64,000 nucleotides of DNA from Undaria pinnatifida (lineage: Eukaryota > Sar > Phaeophyceae > Laminariales > Alariaceae), in NCBI GenBank assembly GCA_012845835.1, contig JABAKD010000018.1, forward strand, positions 434,001 through 498,000, in the 5' to 3' direction. A model generated the notes under the pieces. The model had not been told where the DNA came from. It made no database searches and saw only the letters and a list, made by a program, of their open reading frames with translations. Shown one piece after another: positions 1-10,886 of the stretch (position 1 is its first letter; the number at the start of each line of letters is the position of its first letter). The position numbers and the translations under genes were made by a program.

Positions 1-560
1 GGCATAACCCGCTTTATTTAGAACCCCTAGGCCTCGTTCCTCTGTTCATTGCGTTGGGGCTTTTTCATTTTTTACTCAAAGCTTTTATTTTTCTGTTCAG
101 GGTATGGAGCACCTCAACCGGGAGCCCTTGTCCAAACAGCATGCGCACCGTTCATCAACAATGGACGCATGCTACTGATAGTAACGTTTGCACACTAATA
201 ACAAGGTTTATACCTGTGTACCATTAATAATAATAATATATTACTAATAATATTAGAATCCTATGTATAATATTAGTATACCAGGTACTGTGAATAAAAT
301 TTGTACCAGGTATACAATTCATAATATGAGCATACTATAAATAATGCCAGTATACTGTACTCGTACATAATTTGTCGTTTTCAAGCAAGCGGTTGCGTTG
401 ACATATACTACCTGGCTTGATGTAAAGGAAAGAAACACCACTCAGCGGTCATCTACTACACGCTAGGGCATGTTTTCATGAGAACCACTCACAAGAGCAC
501 CAGACATGGACGCGACATCTACAGGACCACAACATCTTCGACGACAGTGGGGAGAAAACA
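1..560. other. AT-rich non-coding stretch
   Basis: No reading frame longer than a few dozen codons. Positions 220-360 are rich in TAATA and GTATAC words. I see nothing else that can be named. Confidence 0.5.
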
Positions 561-564
561 GGGC

Positions 565-1128
565 GTATAATCGTACACTAGATAACGACAATGTGAAGAA
601 GAAATACGGGCAGTTATGTTAACACTGCGGTAGACCACACTTACCAATCTATTACACAAGGTATTTCGTGCCTCCGGCGGTTTGCATGATCGCCTGACAA
701 CCTATACCAAACCCAGTAGCACATGCCTAACAAAGTAGAGTCACCCTCGCGTTCAACAGTGGTGACGTCGCATGCCCACGTCACCTCGCTTGGTGTATTT
801 GTAAGATGTATCTCTGTCCAACGGCACAGCGAAAATCATACGCGTAAAATCGTATATGTGAGACAATAATAATGTGAAAAGGAGGTACGGACAGATATTT
901 TAAAATTGCGGTAAACCGCACTACCAACAAATTCGTAAGGTGTTCCGTACATTACGTCTGCATGATCGCGAACTATGACTAACGCAGTAGCGTAATTGAG
1001 CGCGTGGACACTAAGCGTTCCTTTCAAAACAATATCGATTCGCATTTCTCCCTTTCGTTCTCAACGGCGGTGACATTGCATGACCACACCACCTCGCCTG
1101 TTGTATTTGGCAATACGTATCTCTAATA
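565..1128. repeat. Diverged tandem repeat, two units of about 280 bp
   Basis: Two successive units align along their length. Unit 1 (about 565-835) begins CGTATAATCGTA and unit 2 (about 840-1128) begins CGTAAAATCGTA. Both continue with AATGTGAARARGARRTACGG, a GCGGTAGACCAC/GCGGTAAACCGC block, a TGCATGATCGC block and a GGTGACRT.GCATG block near the end. The units differ at perhaps a quarter of positions, so this is an old duplication. No coding potential is evident. Confidence 0.6.
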
Positions 1129-1349
1129 ATTAGCGATGCCAGAAAATAATGGTATCTACATTATTGTACCTATCGATTGAAATATTCCAACTTTCGATCC
1201 ATGTACAATATCGAATTATGAAGCTTTTAACACGATGTTTACTACACCTAAGAACTGGGTTGCATACTACGTAAAACATCAAGCCTTCTAGAATAATAAA
1301 CATTACCAGGCGGGTGATATAACGGGGTGTCTTCTTGCTGCAACTGTCA

Positions 1350-2660
1350 CATTCGTCCCCTTTAAGGGTTTATAGTTTCCGCGCCCACATTGAAATGCTC
1401 GCCCCCTCCCATCTCCCCCCGATCCGTCTTGTTCAAACGCCCCACCTGAAATCAAAATCTACCAGAGTAGTAAACACTACCAGCCAGCTGATATCATTTC
1501 AATATCCATGTAGCCATTCATGCCGTAGCTCCAACCCATCTCCGCGCTCCGCCCCCCCCACCCCTTTTGTTCCCCACCCAGTTCGTTCAAACGCCCCACA
1601 TACAATCGAAATCGGCCAGAGTAATAAACACTTCTAAGCAATTGATATCACGTCACTATCTTTCTAGCCATCCATGACGTAACTTTTTTCATCCCCCCTC
1701 CCCCCCTCCAACGCCCCCTCCATCCCCACACCCCGCATGATCGCCTAGACCCAGCACCGCGCGTATTGCAAGCCCCTACTTATATGCTTAATACGCGCGA
1801 TCGGAGGATCACACACAATGTTGCGAAGATCAGTGTCGACTAAATCCTTGACCTCATAGCTGGAGTGTATTTTAATATTATATGTGACCTAAACCTCTTG
1901 AAAACCCCTCCCCTTCCCCCCCTTCGTTTTTTTTTTTGTCCTCGCTTTCTTTTACTTTAACCGCCCCACCTCATATCGAAATCCGCCCGAGTAATAATCA
2001 CTTCCACGCCATGGATATCGCCTCGTTATTGTTTAGAGCCGTCAATGCCGCTGCTGCAATTCCCACCCACCCCCGCCCCCAACGCCCCCTCCTTCCCCAC
2101 CACCCGCACCATCGCCTAGTCCTAGCACCCCGCGTACATAATAGCAAACCCCTACATCTATGCGACCTAAAGCCCTCCCCCCCCGCCCCCCGCCTCCCCC
2201 GCCACGTCCCCCGCCCCCTCCCCCACATGAAGAATTTATAGTTTCCACGCGCAAACTGACCTGCCCCACCCATCCCCTTCCCCCCCTCCCACCCTCCCGC
2301 CCCCCTTTTGATCAAAAATCAGGCCCCCACGTCCTTAAAACCTCCGCCCTCCCCTCACCGGTTATTCGACTTACAGTATTCACTTGTTAAACTGATGCAT
2401 TTCCATCCACAGTTGTCAGATTTTGTCCCCTTCAGAAACGGGTTTTTTAGTTTCCGCGCACAGACTGCCTACCATCACTCTGTTGACCCTGAGAGCTGCA
2501 CTGTAGTTGCAAGGGGAGTCGCCGACCTGTATATTTAATGTGGACACACAACCCGTAATACGCGCGATCGGAGTATCACACACAGCTTGCAAAGATGAGT
2601 TTCGACAAAATATTCGATCTCACAACTGGAGTGTATTTTGATTTTTATAATAATACTAGT
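1350..2660 (+). repeat. R1 repeat array (one full copy plus partial 5' units)
   Basis: Full copy at about 1880-2655. It starts ATGTGACCTAAACCTCTTG, continues through a pyrimidine-rich body (TCGAAATCCGCC, CTAGCACCCCGCGTA, TATGCGACCTAAAGCCCTCC, TTTTGATCAAAA) and ends with ACGCGCGATCGGAGTATCAC then CTGGAGTGTATTTT. Upstream, 1370-1870 holds two shorter, more diverged units of the 5' body and, at 1795-1870, a partial copy of the terminal segment directly in front of the full copy. Other copies lie at 30185, 31370, 32336, 52128, 56583 and 62080. The apparent open frames here are low-complexity Pro/Arg/Gly translations of C-runs and are not genes. Confidence 0.75.
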
Positions 2661-3038
2661 AGGTCTACTTGTATACTATTCATAATATGAGCATACTATT
2701 ATTTTTTTGTATACTAGGTAAGTAATAAGAGAAATACTAGTTGAAACCCTTTTTTTTTTTAGGCTGTTCACTTAATGACTCCGTACCGCACTCCCATCAA
2801 ATGTTTGGAGAAAACGAATAAAAACGAAAATGGACATCTTCCCCAGATGAACAACAATACCTCAGACTAGGTACTACCTACCTCAAACGAATTATGCTGT
2901 AGGTTTTCTCGGGGACGGGTTTGAGTGTGCACACGTCTAGCGACGACGCGTCTACGAGAAAAGCTCGACGTGCGAAATCTTCCCAATGAACGCGATGCTT
3001 TCATAGCGTTTTTACGCCCCATGCTTTTCGAGGAATTT

Positions 3039-3174
3039 ATGCCCTGAAAATCACCCCCAGAGAGGTTGTTGTATTTGTGCACACTGTCACATACAGAATT
3101 AAGTACATGCCCTGAAAATCACCCCCAGAGAGGTTGTTGTATTTGTGCACACTGTCACATACAGAATTAAGTAC
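3039..3174. repeat. Perfect 68-bp tandem duplication
   Basis: The 68 bases at 3039-3106, starting ATGCCCTGAAAATC, are repeated without a mismatch at 3107-3174. The identity shows a recent duplication or an assembly duplication. Confidence 0.9.
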
Positions 3175-3226
3175 ATGAACAAACATATTTCAGAATTATC
3201 CCACGGTAGGGTAGTGTGTAATGTTG

Positions 3227-3487
3227 ACAAGTGCTACGGTGTAGAGGGAGCACTTTTCGTCTGAAAAAATGTTTCAGAATGACGGGTCTCCTTAACCCAA
3301 TATCGTCGAACAGTAGCTATTTTGTTTTGGGTGATTCTCGTCGTGTACCTAGGGCGCCATGAGAATTTCCATCCGACAGCAGTTTTGTTTTTCTCCAATT
3401 CAGTTGTTTGGGAGACGTCTCTTTAAAGCTTCCAAAATCGAGGAAGCCTTGGGAAAGAAGTGGCACACCTTTTTCGTAGCACGCGTC
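3227..3487. mobile_element. M1 MITE-like element, copy 1
   Basis: About 260 bp bounded by inverted ends. The left end reads GTGCTACGGTGTAGAGGGAGCAC; the right end reads GTGGCACACC...CGTAGCACGCGTC. Typical inner words are ATGACGGG.CTCCTTAACCCAA.ATCGTCG and CTCGTTGTGTACCTAG. No transposase is encoded, so it would need to be moved by another element. Copies recur at 5286, 6202, 10204, 13196, 13659, 22691, 38639, 43003 and 55017. Confidence 0.7.
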
Positions 3488-5285
3488 GGTTCCACTTCTT
3501 TGGCGTATATGGTGTTCCACTTCGGCTCCTCAAGTAAGGACTACCGTTGTGTCGGAAAATAACGTTAGAAGAATATTGGTTTTCAGGCCTAGTAGCACAT
3601 AGATTTGTTGGCAATGATCGCGTGATTGGATATACTTGTCGTTCGTTTTGGTTGCGTCATTGAATGCTTTGTCGAAGCCATGCTTTGGATGAGTTTATAT
3701 AGCTGCTCACAGCGTTATGAATAGTAGCTCGCAGGCACTTTCACTGAACCCGCACCGAAGGATGGCTCCTCCACAGGATAATCAAATCCCGTCAATCTAT
3801 CGAAACGTGCCCCGTCCTCGAGAAAACGTTTCGGCCAAAAAACGGTATACCTCTTGCCTCCGATCAACACTACGGTAGGAGGGTAACCACAATTGTTCAC
3901 TACCGCGTCTTTTCCAGTGGCGCGAGTGACTCTGTACCTCACTGTGTTGCAGTGTAGCAAACCGCCTCTTTTCGTATTTATATCGGAAATGCTCAACAGC
4001 ACGAGAAGAAAGCCTGTGACCGCAAGGAACAGAGGAGGTCGCTCGCGCGACTGACACCGACCCACTGAAAAATAAAAGTGCCCGAAAGGGGTCGTCGCCC
4101 CTACCGTAGCGTTGGTCTAAACTCTACCGTAGGACGCGTCCAATGGCGCCGGCAGCCTCGGTTTCAACTTCGATCATGAATCTTGTCTTCGCAACGTGGA
4201 CGTGAACGCCACAGAAACGTCAGGAATCGCGCTCCAAAGTGACCCAGAGGCTCGACACGAGCTACGACAGAGGCAGCACTTTGTGGCTGGATCGTTTAAT
4301 CTGAATGACGGGGCTCCTCAACGGACACTCTCGCCGGAATTTGATTCTAGTTTTTATGCAGAATGTTTTTTGGTGTAGTTCATATTGTAACACCTGTTGT
4401 TTACCGGGGAATAATTTTTTTTTCGTCCATATCAGTGTTTGGGTTAAACCCATAGACCTTGAGTCAACAAAACGGTGTATAACGCCACCGTAACCCGCGT
4501 GTCACGGTTTAGCAAGTATATCTGTCCCCCGTTCTTCGTTTCCGTTTTGTTTGTATTGCCATGTTTTGCCGAATGTGTCTAGGCTGAAGCGAGCCGTTGC
4601 CGATTTCAACACCACCAGCGTATCCGACATATTCGTGGTCAACTTCGGGGCGCACTACCACGACACAGCCGAGGGAGACGCAAGCTTCAGGGCCGAGATG
4701 GCTCCAATTCTTCACGACATGGCTCGTCTCGGGGAAACCGCGACGGTCATATGGAGGTATTATTCAGCTTGGGCTCTCGTCGTTCTCGAAGTACATGGTG
4801 TTGCCACTTTTGCCCGAAAAAAATTATTACCAGGTATGCAACTTATGTATATCCTTGATGTAGTCGGGTGTCGTTAACTCCGAAGTGCCGTAGCCGAAGT
4901 AGACCAACTTCAAAGCTTTTCGGCCGACGTAAACCGGACTATTTATTTATTCGTTCGTATCTCGGGGAAATGACCACCATCGATATCTGGTGGTACGTAC
5001 GTAGGCAACCTGTTGTTGCATGCTACGATAGATGTAGCGCGTTTTGGCCGAGATACTTATGTGTATGTATATGTATATGTATATGTGTACATATGATTGA
5101 TGAGGAGTTGCTGCCCAGAATGGTGGTAGTCGGACACGACGCTACGGTAGACAAAAGCACTAGCTTGGTTTTAAGACTCTAAATGAACCACTTGAGGAGT
5201 TCCATACCCCACGCCCAAAAGCAGGTTTTGAATAAACTAAAGGTGCAACCCGACGAACAAGCCGATGGCCTAGGCATACACAATC
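3488..5285. other. Non-coding stretch with M1 fragments
   Basis: Contains partial M1-like pieces: minus-strand pieces around 3840-3900 and 4080-4140, and a plus-strand piece near 4290-4340. A TATGTATATGTATATG stretch lies at 5057-5090. The longest frame (116 codons, minus, 3715-4065) has a hydrophobic start but its body reads through an M1 copy, so I do not call a gene. Confidence 0.5.
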
Positions 5286-5535
5286 GACGCGTGCTGCGGT
5301 AGAGATGCACCACTTTTTCTGTCAAGTCCCTCTAATTTGGAGCTTAAAGGCCTTCTCTGAAAACTGATTTGGACAAAAATAAAACTGCTACCGGATGAGA
5401 ACTTGCACGGCCTAGGAACAAAACGAGGATCGTGCACACAAATAAGTGTCTATTTTCGACGTTTTGGGGTTAAGGAGCCCCGTCCTTCAGAAACTATTCC
5501 AGACCAAAACTGCTACCTCTATCGTAACATGCGTC
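5286..5535. mobile_element. M1 MITE-like element, copy 2 (reverse orientation)
   Basis: Left end GACGCGTGCTGCGGTAGAG..GCACC and right end ACCTCTATCGTAACATGCGTC are inverted copies of each other. The length of 250 bp matches copy 1. The inner GTTTTGGGGTTAAGGAGCCC block is the reverse complement of the M1 core. Confidence 0.75.
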
Positions 5536-6201
5536 AAACTCGAAACACTTCAAAACCAGAGCATCATTCGAACGGCCTTAGGTTAAGCAGCCCCGCCATT
5601 CAGCAAACGGCTCTGCCAAAAAGTGCCGTTAACACCACCTGTATCGTAGCATGCGTGTCATGACCTAAGGGGCTCCTACTTTGAGGGGGTTCCCAACATC
5701 GTTGGAATCCTCTTCGTCGTTTTCATAAATCTGTTTTTTGTACATGTTCCTAGGCCATGCGACTGTCCGTCGGGTTTCCCATACCGTGGGATGGCGCTAC
5801 GTAGGGGATCTCACGGAGTGAAGAGCCTTAGTTGCAGGATCTTTAGGCGACACCCTTACTGTAACGTGCCGTTCCTGCCACGGGGTTTGATGGGGGAGCG
5901 AAATATAGAAGTACCCGCTGCCACGCAAATTTGATGGTGGCTTTTAAAATTTGATGCCAGTGGGCGAGACGCTTTGGGCATGACTTGGAACAGCATTGCT
6001 GATGCGATACTTCACTTTACCCCACCTATGAGATGAGCCGAGTCTACAAGGTTACGGTGACGGGTTCACCTTGTTGCAAGAGGCGTGGTACGATAAGAAA
6101 GGTAAATAATATGTTTCCTCGAGAGAATTTGCTGGATGACGGGATTCTTTAGCCCGAAAACGTCTGGAATTTAATTCTGGTTTTTCGATACGATATGAAC
6201 A

Positions 6202-6454
6202 TGCCTGCTCTGATAGAGGTAGCAAATTTCGTCTGAAACAAATGGTTTGTGAATGACCGGGCTCTTTAGCTCAAAATAATCAGAAATAGGCCATTTGATT
6301 TTTTCGTCATTCTCGTTGTGTACCTAGGCCATGAGATTGGCATCCGGGAGTAGTTGTTTACTTTCTCAAAGCCAGTTTTTGGGGGAGGTCTTAGACTTCA
6401 AAATTGAGGAAACCCCAGCAAACAAATGGTGCACCCTTTATCGGAGCACGCGTC
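6202..6454. mobile_element. M1 MITE-like element, copy 3
   Basis: Begins ATGCCTGCTCTGATAGAGGTAGC and ends GTGCACCCTTTATCGGAGCACGCGTC. Contains the family core words GGGCTCTTTAGCTCAAAATAA and GTTGTGTACCTAGGCCATG. Length 253 bp. Confidence 0.7.
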
Positions 6455-6603
6455 TCATCGCTGTGTATACCTAGGCCCCGGTTGTTTTCATCGGGGTACC
6501 GTCTCAGCTTGCCGAAAAATCGGTTTTTGGGTGAGGCATGGAGCTCCTCAAAACCAGAAGGAGCCTCATTAAAAAACGACGCTAGTTCACCTCGTTTTTT
6601 TTT

Positions 6604-6938
6604 AGACCAAGGCTACGGTATTGGTAGGGGGCATGTCACGATGGTGTTATGATATAGAGTACAGTATGTTAGAACAAGGCTACGGTTTTAGTAGGGGGGA
6701 TGTTACGATGGTGTTATTATATAGGGTGCAGTAGGTTAGAACAAGGCTACGGTATTGGAAGGGGGGATGTTACGATGGTGGTATGATATAGATTACAGTA
6801 TGTTAGACCAAGGCTACGGTATTGGTAGGGGGGATGTTACGATGGTGTTATGATATAGAGTACAGTATGTTAGACCAAGGTTACGGTTTAAGTAGGGGGG
6901 ATGTTACGATGCTGTCACCAATATGTTAGGATCATGTT
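6604..6938. repeat. 67-bp minisatellite, four full units plus a partial
   Basis: Units start at 6604, 6671, 6738, 6805 and 6872, each 67 bases apart. Each starts AGAMCAAGGYTACGGT and contains GGGGGGATGTTACGATGGTG. The last unit degenerates after about 50 bases into ATGATG-rich sequence. Confidence 0.9.
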
Positions 6939-6944
6939 AGGATG

Positions 6945-7178
6945 ACGTCAGGATGGTATTATGATTGTGTTATGATGATGTTGTGATGATGGCTTTGATG
7001 ATGCTATGAGTATTATGTGAAAATATACACCCAATTTTTCTACCGGGTTTGAGCTATCATATCATATCATATCATATTTTACCATACATACTATTAATAT
7101 CGTATCGATACCATCATACTCGCACGGGTGGGGTTTTATCATAGCATCATCATAACATCATCATAACGTCATCATATA
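6945..7178. repeat. Long imperfect inverted repeat of ATGATG/CATCAT
   Basis: The arm at 6950-7015 (GTTATGATGATGTTGTGATG) is inverted at 7130-7178 (CATAGCATCATCATAACATC). Between them is (ATATC)n at 7060-7078. The arrangement could form a cruciform or fold as RNA. Confidence 0.6.
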
Positions 7179-7294
7179 CTTAACTTGAAAGAAGGCTTTA
7201 GGCGATGGATTTGGCGCAGCCGAGCTTACTCTTCCATTGCGGATGTATATGTCAGTGTTAGAACAGAGATCGAACGCTCAAGACCGCAACATAA

Positions 7295-7325
7295 AAGGGG
7301 GGTCACTCTCGCGAGTGACCCCTGT
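7295..7325. repeat. Hairpin GGGGTCACT/AGTGACCCC
   Basis: A 9-bp or longer stem, GGGGTCACT to AGTGACCCC, surrounds a CTCGCG loop. Related hairpins occur at 12885-12908 and, as the CACTCGCGCGAGTG palindrome, near 13047. It appears to be a dispersed palindromic repeat; a terminator role is not supported because no gene lies beside it. Confidence 0.6.
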
Positions 7326-8719
7326 AGCCACAGGAGGAAATGGGCCTCAAACGTTACCCCCCTGCCGTTGTCTTGGTGTATATCGTACAAAATCTACGTT
7401 TCAGAGGGCCTCTTGGTTTCACGGCTGGTACCCTTTGGCCAGAGTGGCTGCCCCACTTTAGTCCACGTTTGCGGTGTGTTCGTCTGGGTTTAGGCCGCTC
7501 ACATGTCGGGAGCGGAGCCCCGGCTCCTGCTTTGTTGCATGCTATACTATAAGCGGTAGAGGCGTGCACCCCGTGTATTTCGGGGATCGTCACATTTGAG
7601 ACCAACCTCTCACCCAAACTCGGACACATGGACAAGCACTATTAACTTTTAACCGATGGACGATGGATCCGAGGTTTAGAAGCCCGTTTATTTACGGAAG
7701 CAATTTGCCCCCGAAAAAACGCTACCTAAAAATACCGGACCGAGCAAAGCTACGGCTAAGAGGGGTACCTCTTTTTTCACAGCCGGTTTAGAGACAATCG
7801 CACCAGTGAATCTGTACCTCTTTCTTCACAGCCGGTTTAAAGCCACTCGCAACAGTGGCTCTGTACCTCTCACTGATGAAACCTCTATACGAAGGCAATA
7901 GACTATATGTTCATCGAAAGCGTTGGTTATCATGCCATTGCAGACTCTAGTCTCGAAAACTTGTCATGCCGCGCGAATGCTCAAGGTGGCAAGGAACAGG
8001 GGGGTCTCTCGGAGCTAATGAAAAGCCAAAACATCACTGATGAAACATGCGCCAAGGGCCAACACTGCGTTTGGTCCACCATGCACCATTTTCTGTATTT
8101 CTGTTTCGCCAGACATGGACGGCCACGAAGTCGTTGTTGCGCTGCTCCCCCCAACAAAGCAATTCTTTATGTATATCTCGAAGGGAGCACAGCGCCTCAT
8201 ATTGGCGGTCGAAATTGAGGTGCACACCCTACACATGCCACGAAATAATTTGTGCACTGATCGCGGTGGGGCTCCTCAACCCAATATCGTCGGAGCTTCA
8301 CAGTTTCGGCAGCAGGTTTTCGTCGCTGTCGCAGGCGATGGGACTGGTCACCGGGTAATACTTCAGTTTACTCAACACAAAATGAGGGGGTCGGGTAAAG
8401 AGCTCCTGCTTGTTGTAACAAGCGGGAAAGCCCCTCAGAAACCAAAGGAGGGCGCACATCGCCATCGCAGTGTGCCTGCCCCTGCAATTGCCCTAGTCCA
8501 TGGTTCATACTGATAGTTATCTCTGCGTTCTACGTTTCGTTCCTCGCTGTTGTCATGCTTCCTGCCCCCCGCAGAGAGATCGCGCCGACGCATTTTCCAT
8601 CGAGAAATGCCTCGTACGATAGCTTTCAGAGTCTGCCCAACAGCGAAAAGACCGGGGCCTGCTGCACGGGGACCCCACCTTCGGTGTTGGATCGCAACGT
8701 GGTGAGTCATCTCACGAGC
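7326..8719. other. Non-coding stretch with short repeat fragments
   Basis: Two near-identical 60-base blocks lie at 7775-7830 and 7835-7872 (CTTTYTTCACAGCCGGTTTA...CTGTACCTC). An M1 core fragment lies near 8267-8300 (GGTGGGGCTCCTCAACCCAA). The 157-codon frame at 8040-8513 spans that fragment and resembles no protein family I know, so it is not called. Confidence 0.45.
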
Positions 8720-8962
8720 GCCACGGGTGGGTGTGCGGCAGGAGCTTCTGAGCGCCTACCGTGAGGAGCTCGATGCCTCACCCAACGCTACATGACTTCG
8801 ACGGACATTCTTTCGCGCAACCCAACCAACATTTTCATGCGCAAGTCCAAAAGTCGTGAAGTTGTCATACTAACCGATAGTTTCACATCTCAGGAGCTCA
8901 ACCGATCAGATCAAACAACTGATCCAAAAAAATACAACCTCTACCGCACTATAGAGGGATGA
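8720..8962 (+). repeat. M2 dispersed repeat, copy 1
   Basis: Shares GTGAGGAGCTCRATRYCTCACCC, TTCGTTCGCGCAA-type and ACCGCACTATAGAGGGATGA blocks with 10628-10886, in the same order and orientation, over roughly 240 bases. It has no coding potential. The common 3' end ACCGCACTATAGAGGGATGA suggests a defined element boundary. Confidence 0.65.
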
Positions 8963-9319
8963 GTCCAACGCCGTTCTGGCGTAGCTTTGTCCATCCAACG
9001 GCGAACCCCTTTGATTTGTTTGGCAGTGGGTGGAAACTTACCTCCGCGAGAACGGGCTGGCGGACAGAGTGAAGCTCCTCAAGATCTACCGCATGTCCTA
9101 CTTCCGGGGTTCCGCACACCACACGTGCCACGAGGCATCGGTGAGCAACCATACCGTGTCCGGGAGCAAACGTATTCGTTGTATATAAGTTGAATGAGTT
9201 GTATGAGCAGTAGTTAGTGCGTTTCGACCTCCTCTTGGCAGAAATGCGTTGCGAACTTGACGTACGGTTTGAATGTGCATGTCGTTCCGCTCACTTCCCA
9301 AATCACGATACGACAATAG

Positions 9320-9920
9320 GGGTACATCTGTGTGGTTTCTATAAAATGCCGGTAGATGCCAGCGCTAACGCAATTAATACCAGACCCTGGTGTAGCGCCG
9401 GTACTGGTACTGCTTTGTCGGGTTCCAGCCGCGCCGAGAGACTTTACAGGCACTCTACTAATTGGCACTATTGAACCGGCAATATAAGAGTGTCGTGCCA
9501 AACTACTTAATCGGCGCTATACCGGCCATAAGCACTATTATACAGGCACTATAGGACGTGCCATACGATGACAACGGCACAATGCCGGCAAAAGGCACTA
9601 TTCAATCGGCAATACATGGATGTCGTGCCAAGCGACTTCACCGACACTATATCGGCCATAGGTACTTTTCAACCGGGACTATATTGAGGCCCCCACTTCT
9701 TGCTGTTCACACTTTTGTGTCAAGCATTTGCACAGGCACTAAAACGGCCAGCCGGAACTACAAAGGGACCACTACCTATAGTCCCGGTATGTACCGGCCG
9801 GAAATGCCGGCACGATACCAGCCACGGGCACTACTACTCAGTTTACTGCCACTACTTGTTGTTTCCATATGTGCCAAGCGGTTTCACCAGCACTATACTG
9901 GCAACCGGCACTAAAGAAAG
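9320..9920. repeat. GGCACTATT-type degenerate minisatellite
   Basis: Two 128-bp-spaced units (9465 and 9593) share GGCACTATTSAAYCGGCAATA, GTGTCGTGCCAA and CGGCCATA. Related words (CAACCGGCACTA) continue to 9915. A further fragment of the same family is at 39540-39700, and the larger relative is at 55.3-58 kb. Confidence 0.65.
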
Positions 9921-10203
9921 AACCAGTTTCGGACAGGCAATGGTTCACAGGCGGAATCCTCAAGCGAGGAACAGCCCGCAATATGATTGTACCACAAGCA
10001 GTTTGAGACGCGTGCTACGATAGAAGTACTAGCACCTTCTATATAAGTAATATTTTGAACGGCGGGGCTCCTCTACCCAAACTTGTCAGAATGTCCTTCT
10101 GTTGTGCAGAAAAATATTATGTTCATGTGCCTACGCTATGGGTTTGGTCATCGTGTTGCACTTTCAGTTTCCTCAGAACACGCCTGTGGGTGGTGAGGCT
10201 TGG

Positions 10204-10446
10204 CACATGCTACGATAGAGGTGTACCTCTTTTTGGCAAGAATGGTTTCTGGAGGACGGAGCTTGTTAACCTCAAAAATCGTAAGAACACGCCATATTTT
10301 GGCACAATCCTCGTTGTGTTCCTAGCTCATGGGTTTTTGTCTCCAGCAGCAGTTTGAGTTTCTCCGAATCAGTTTTTTGGGAGGTCTTGAGCTCCTAAAT
10401 TGAAAGCATCAGGAAAAAAAGTGGTTCGGCTGTATCGCAGCACGCC
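10204..10446. mobile_element. M1 MITE-like element, copy 4
   Basis: Starts CATGCTACGATAGAGGTGTACC and ends TGTATCGCAGCACGCC, imperfect inverted repeats. Inside are GTTGTGTTCCTAG and TTTTGGGAGGTCTTGAGCTCC. Length about 243 bp. Confidence 0.7.
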
Positions 10447-10627
10447 TTTTTTTTATAGAGCTCAAATCAGCTGAGAGCCCTCGGGAAACAAAAAAGGCGC
10501 CCCTTTAGCGTTCCGTGTTTATTGTCAACAGCACGTGTTGTATTGACAGTAGGCAATGGCGTTGGGTTTGGGATGGGCAAGTAACTAGTTCGTTTTTTCA
10601 ACGTCAGGGGTTTGGCTTCGAGACACA

Positions 10628-10886
10628 TTCCACGGCAAGGGTGCAGCAGAAAGTCCTCTCAGTCATCTCGTTACGTGAGGAGCTCAATATCTCACCCGAG
10701 ACATGACTTCAAAGGCATTCGTTCGCGCAAACCGGACCCAACATTTCCATGCGCCAGTCCTACAGCACATGTTCTCGTACGTTGTCATTATACTACCTGA
10801 TAGCTCCACGCGTGAGGAACTGAACCAATCAGAAACGTTAAACGCTTGGCCCAAATAGTGCAGTTCTTACCGCACTATAGAGGGAT
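10628..10886 (+). repeat. M2 dispersed repeat, copy 2
   Basis: Second copy of the 8720-8962 repeat; both end ACCGCACTATAGAGGGATGA. The two copies are alike enough to align by eye through almost every 20-base block. Confidence 0.65.

Noticed and set aside
1998-2315. Gly/Arg-rich and Pro-rich frames on both strands around the C-rich R1 tracts
   Set aside because: They are translations of homopolymer runs and recur in every R1 copy with different lengths.
3715-4065. 116-codon minus-strand frame with a hydrophobic N-terminus resembling a signal anchor
   Set aside because: Its C-terminal half reads through an M1 element copy (inverted end and TTTTTTGGCCGAAACGTTTT word), so the frame is accidental.
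8040-8513. 157-codon frame
   Set aside because: Overlaps an M1 core fragment, competes with frames on both strands, and has no motif.
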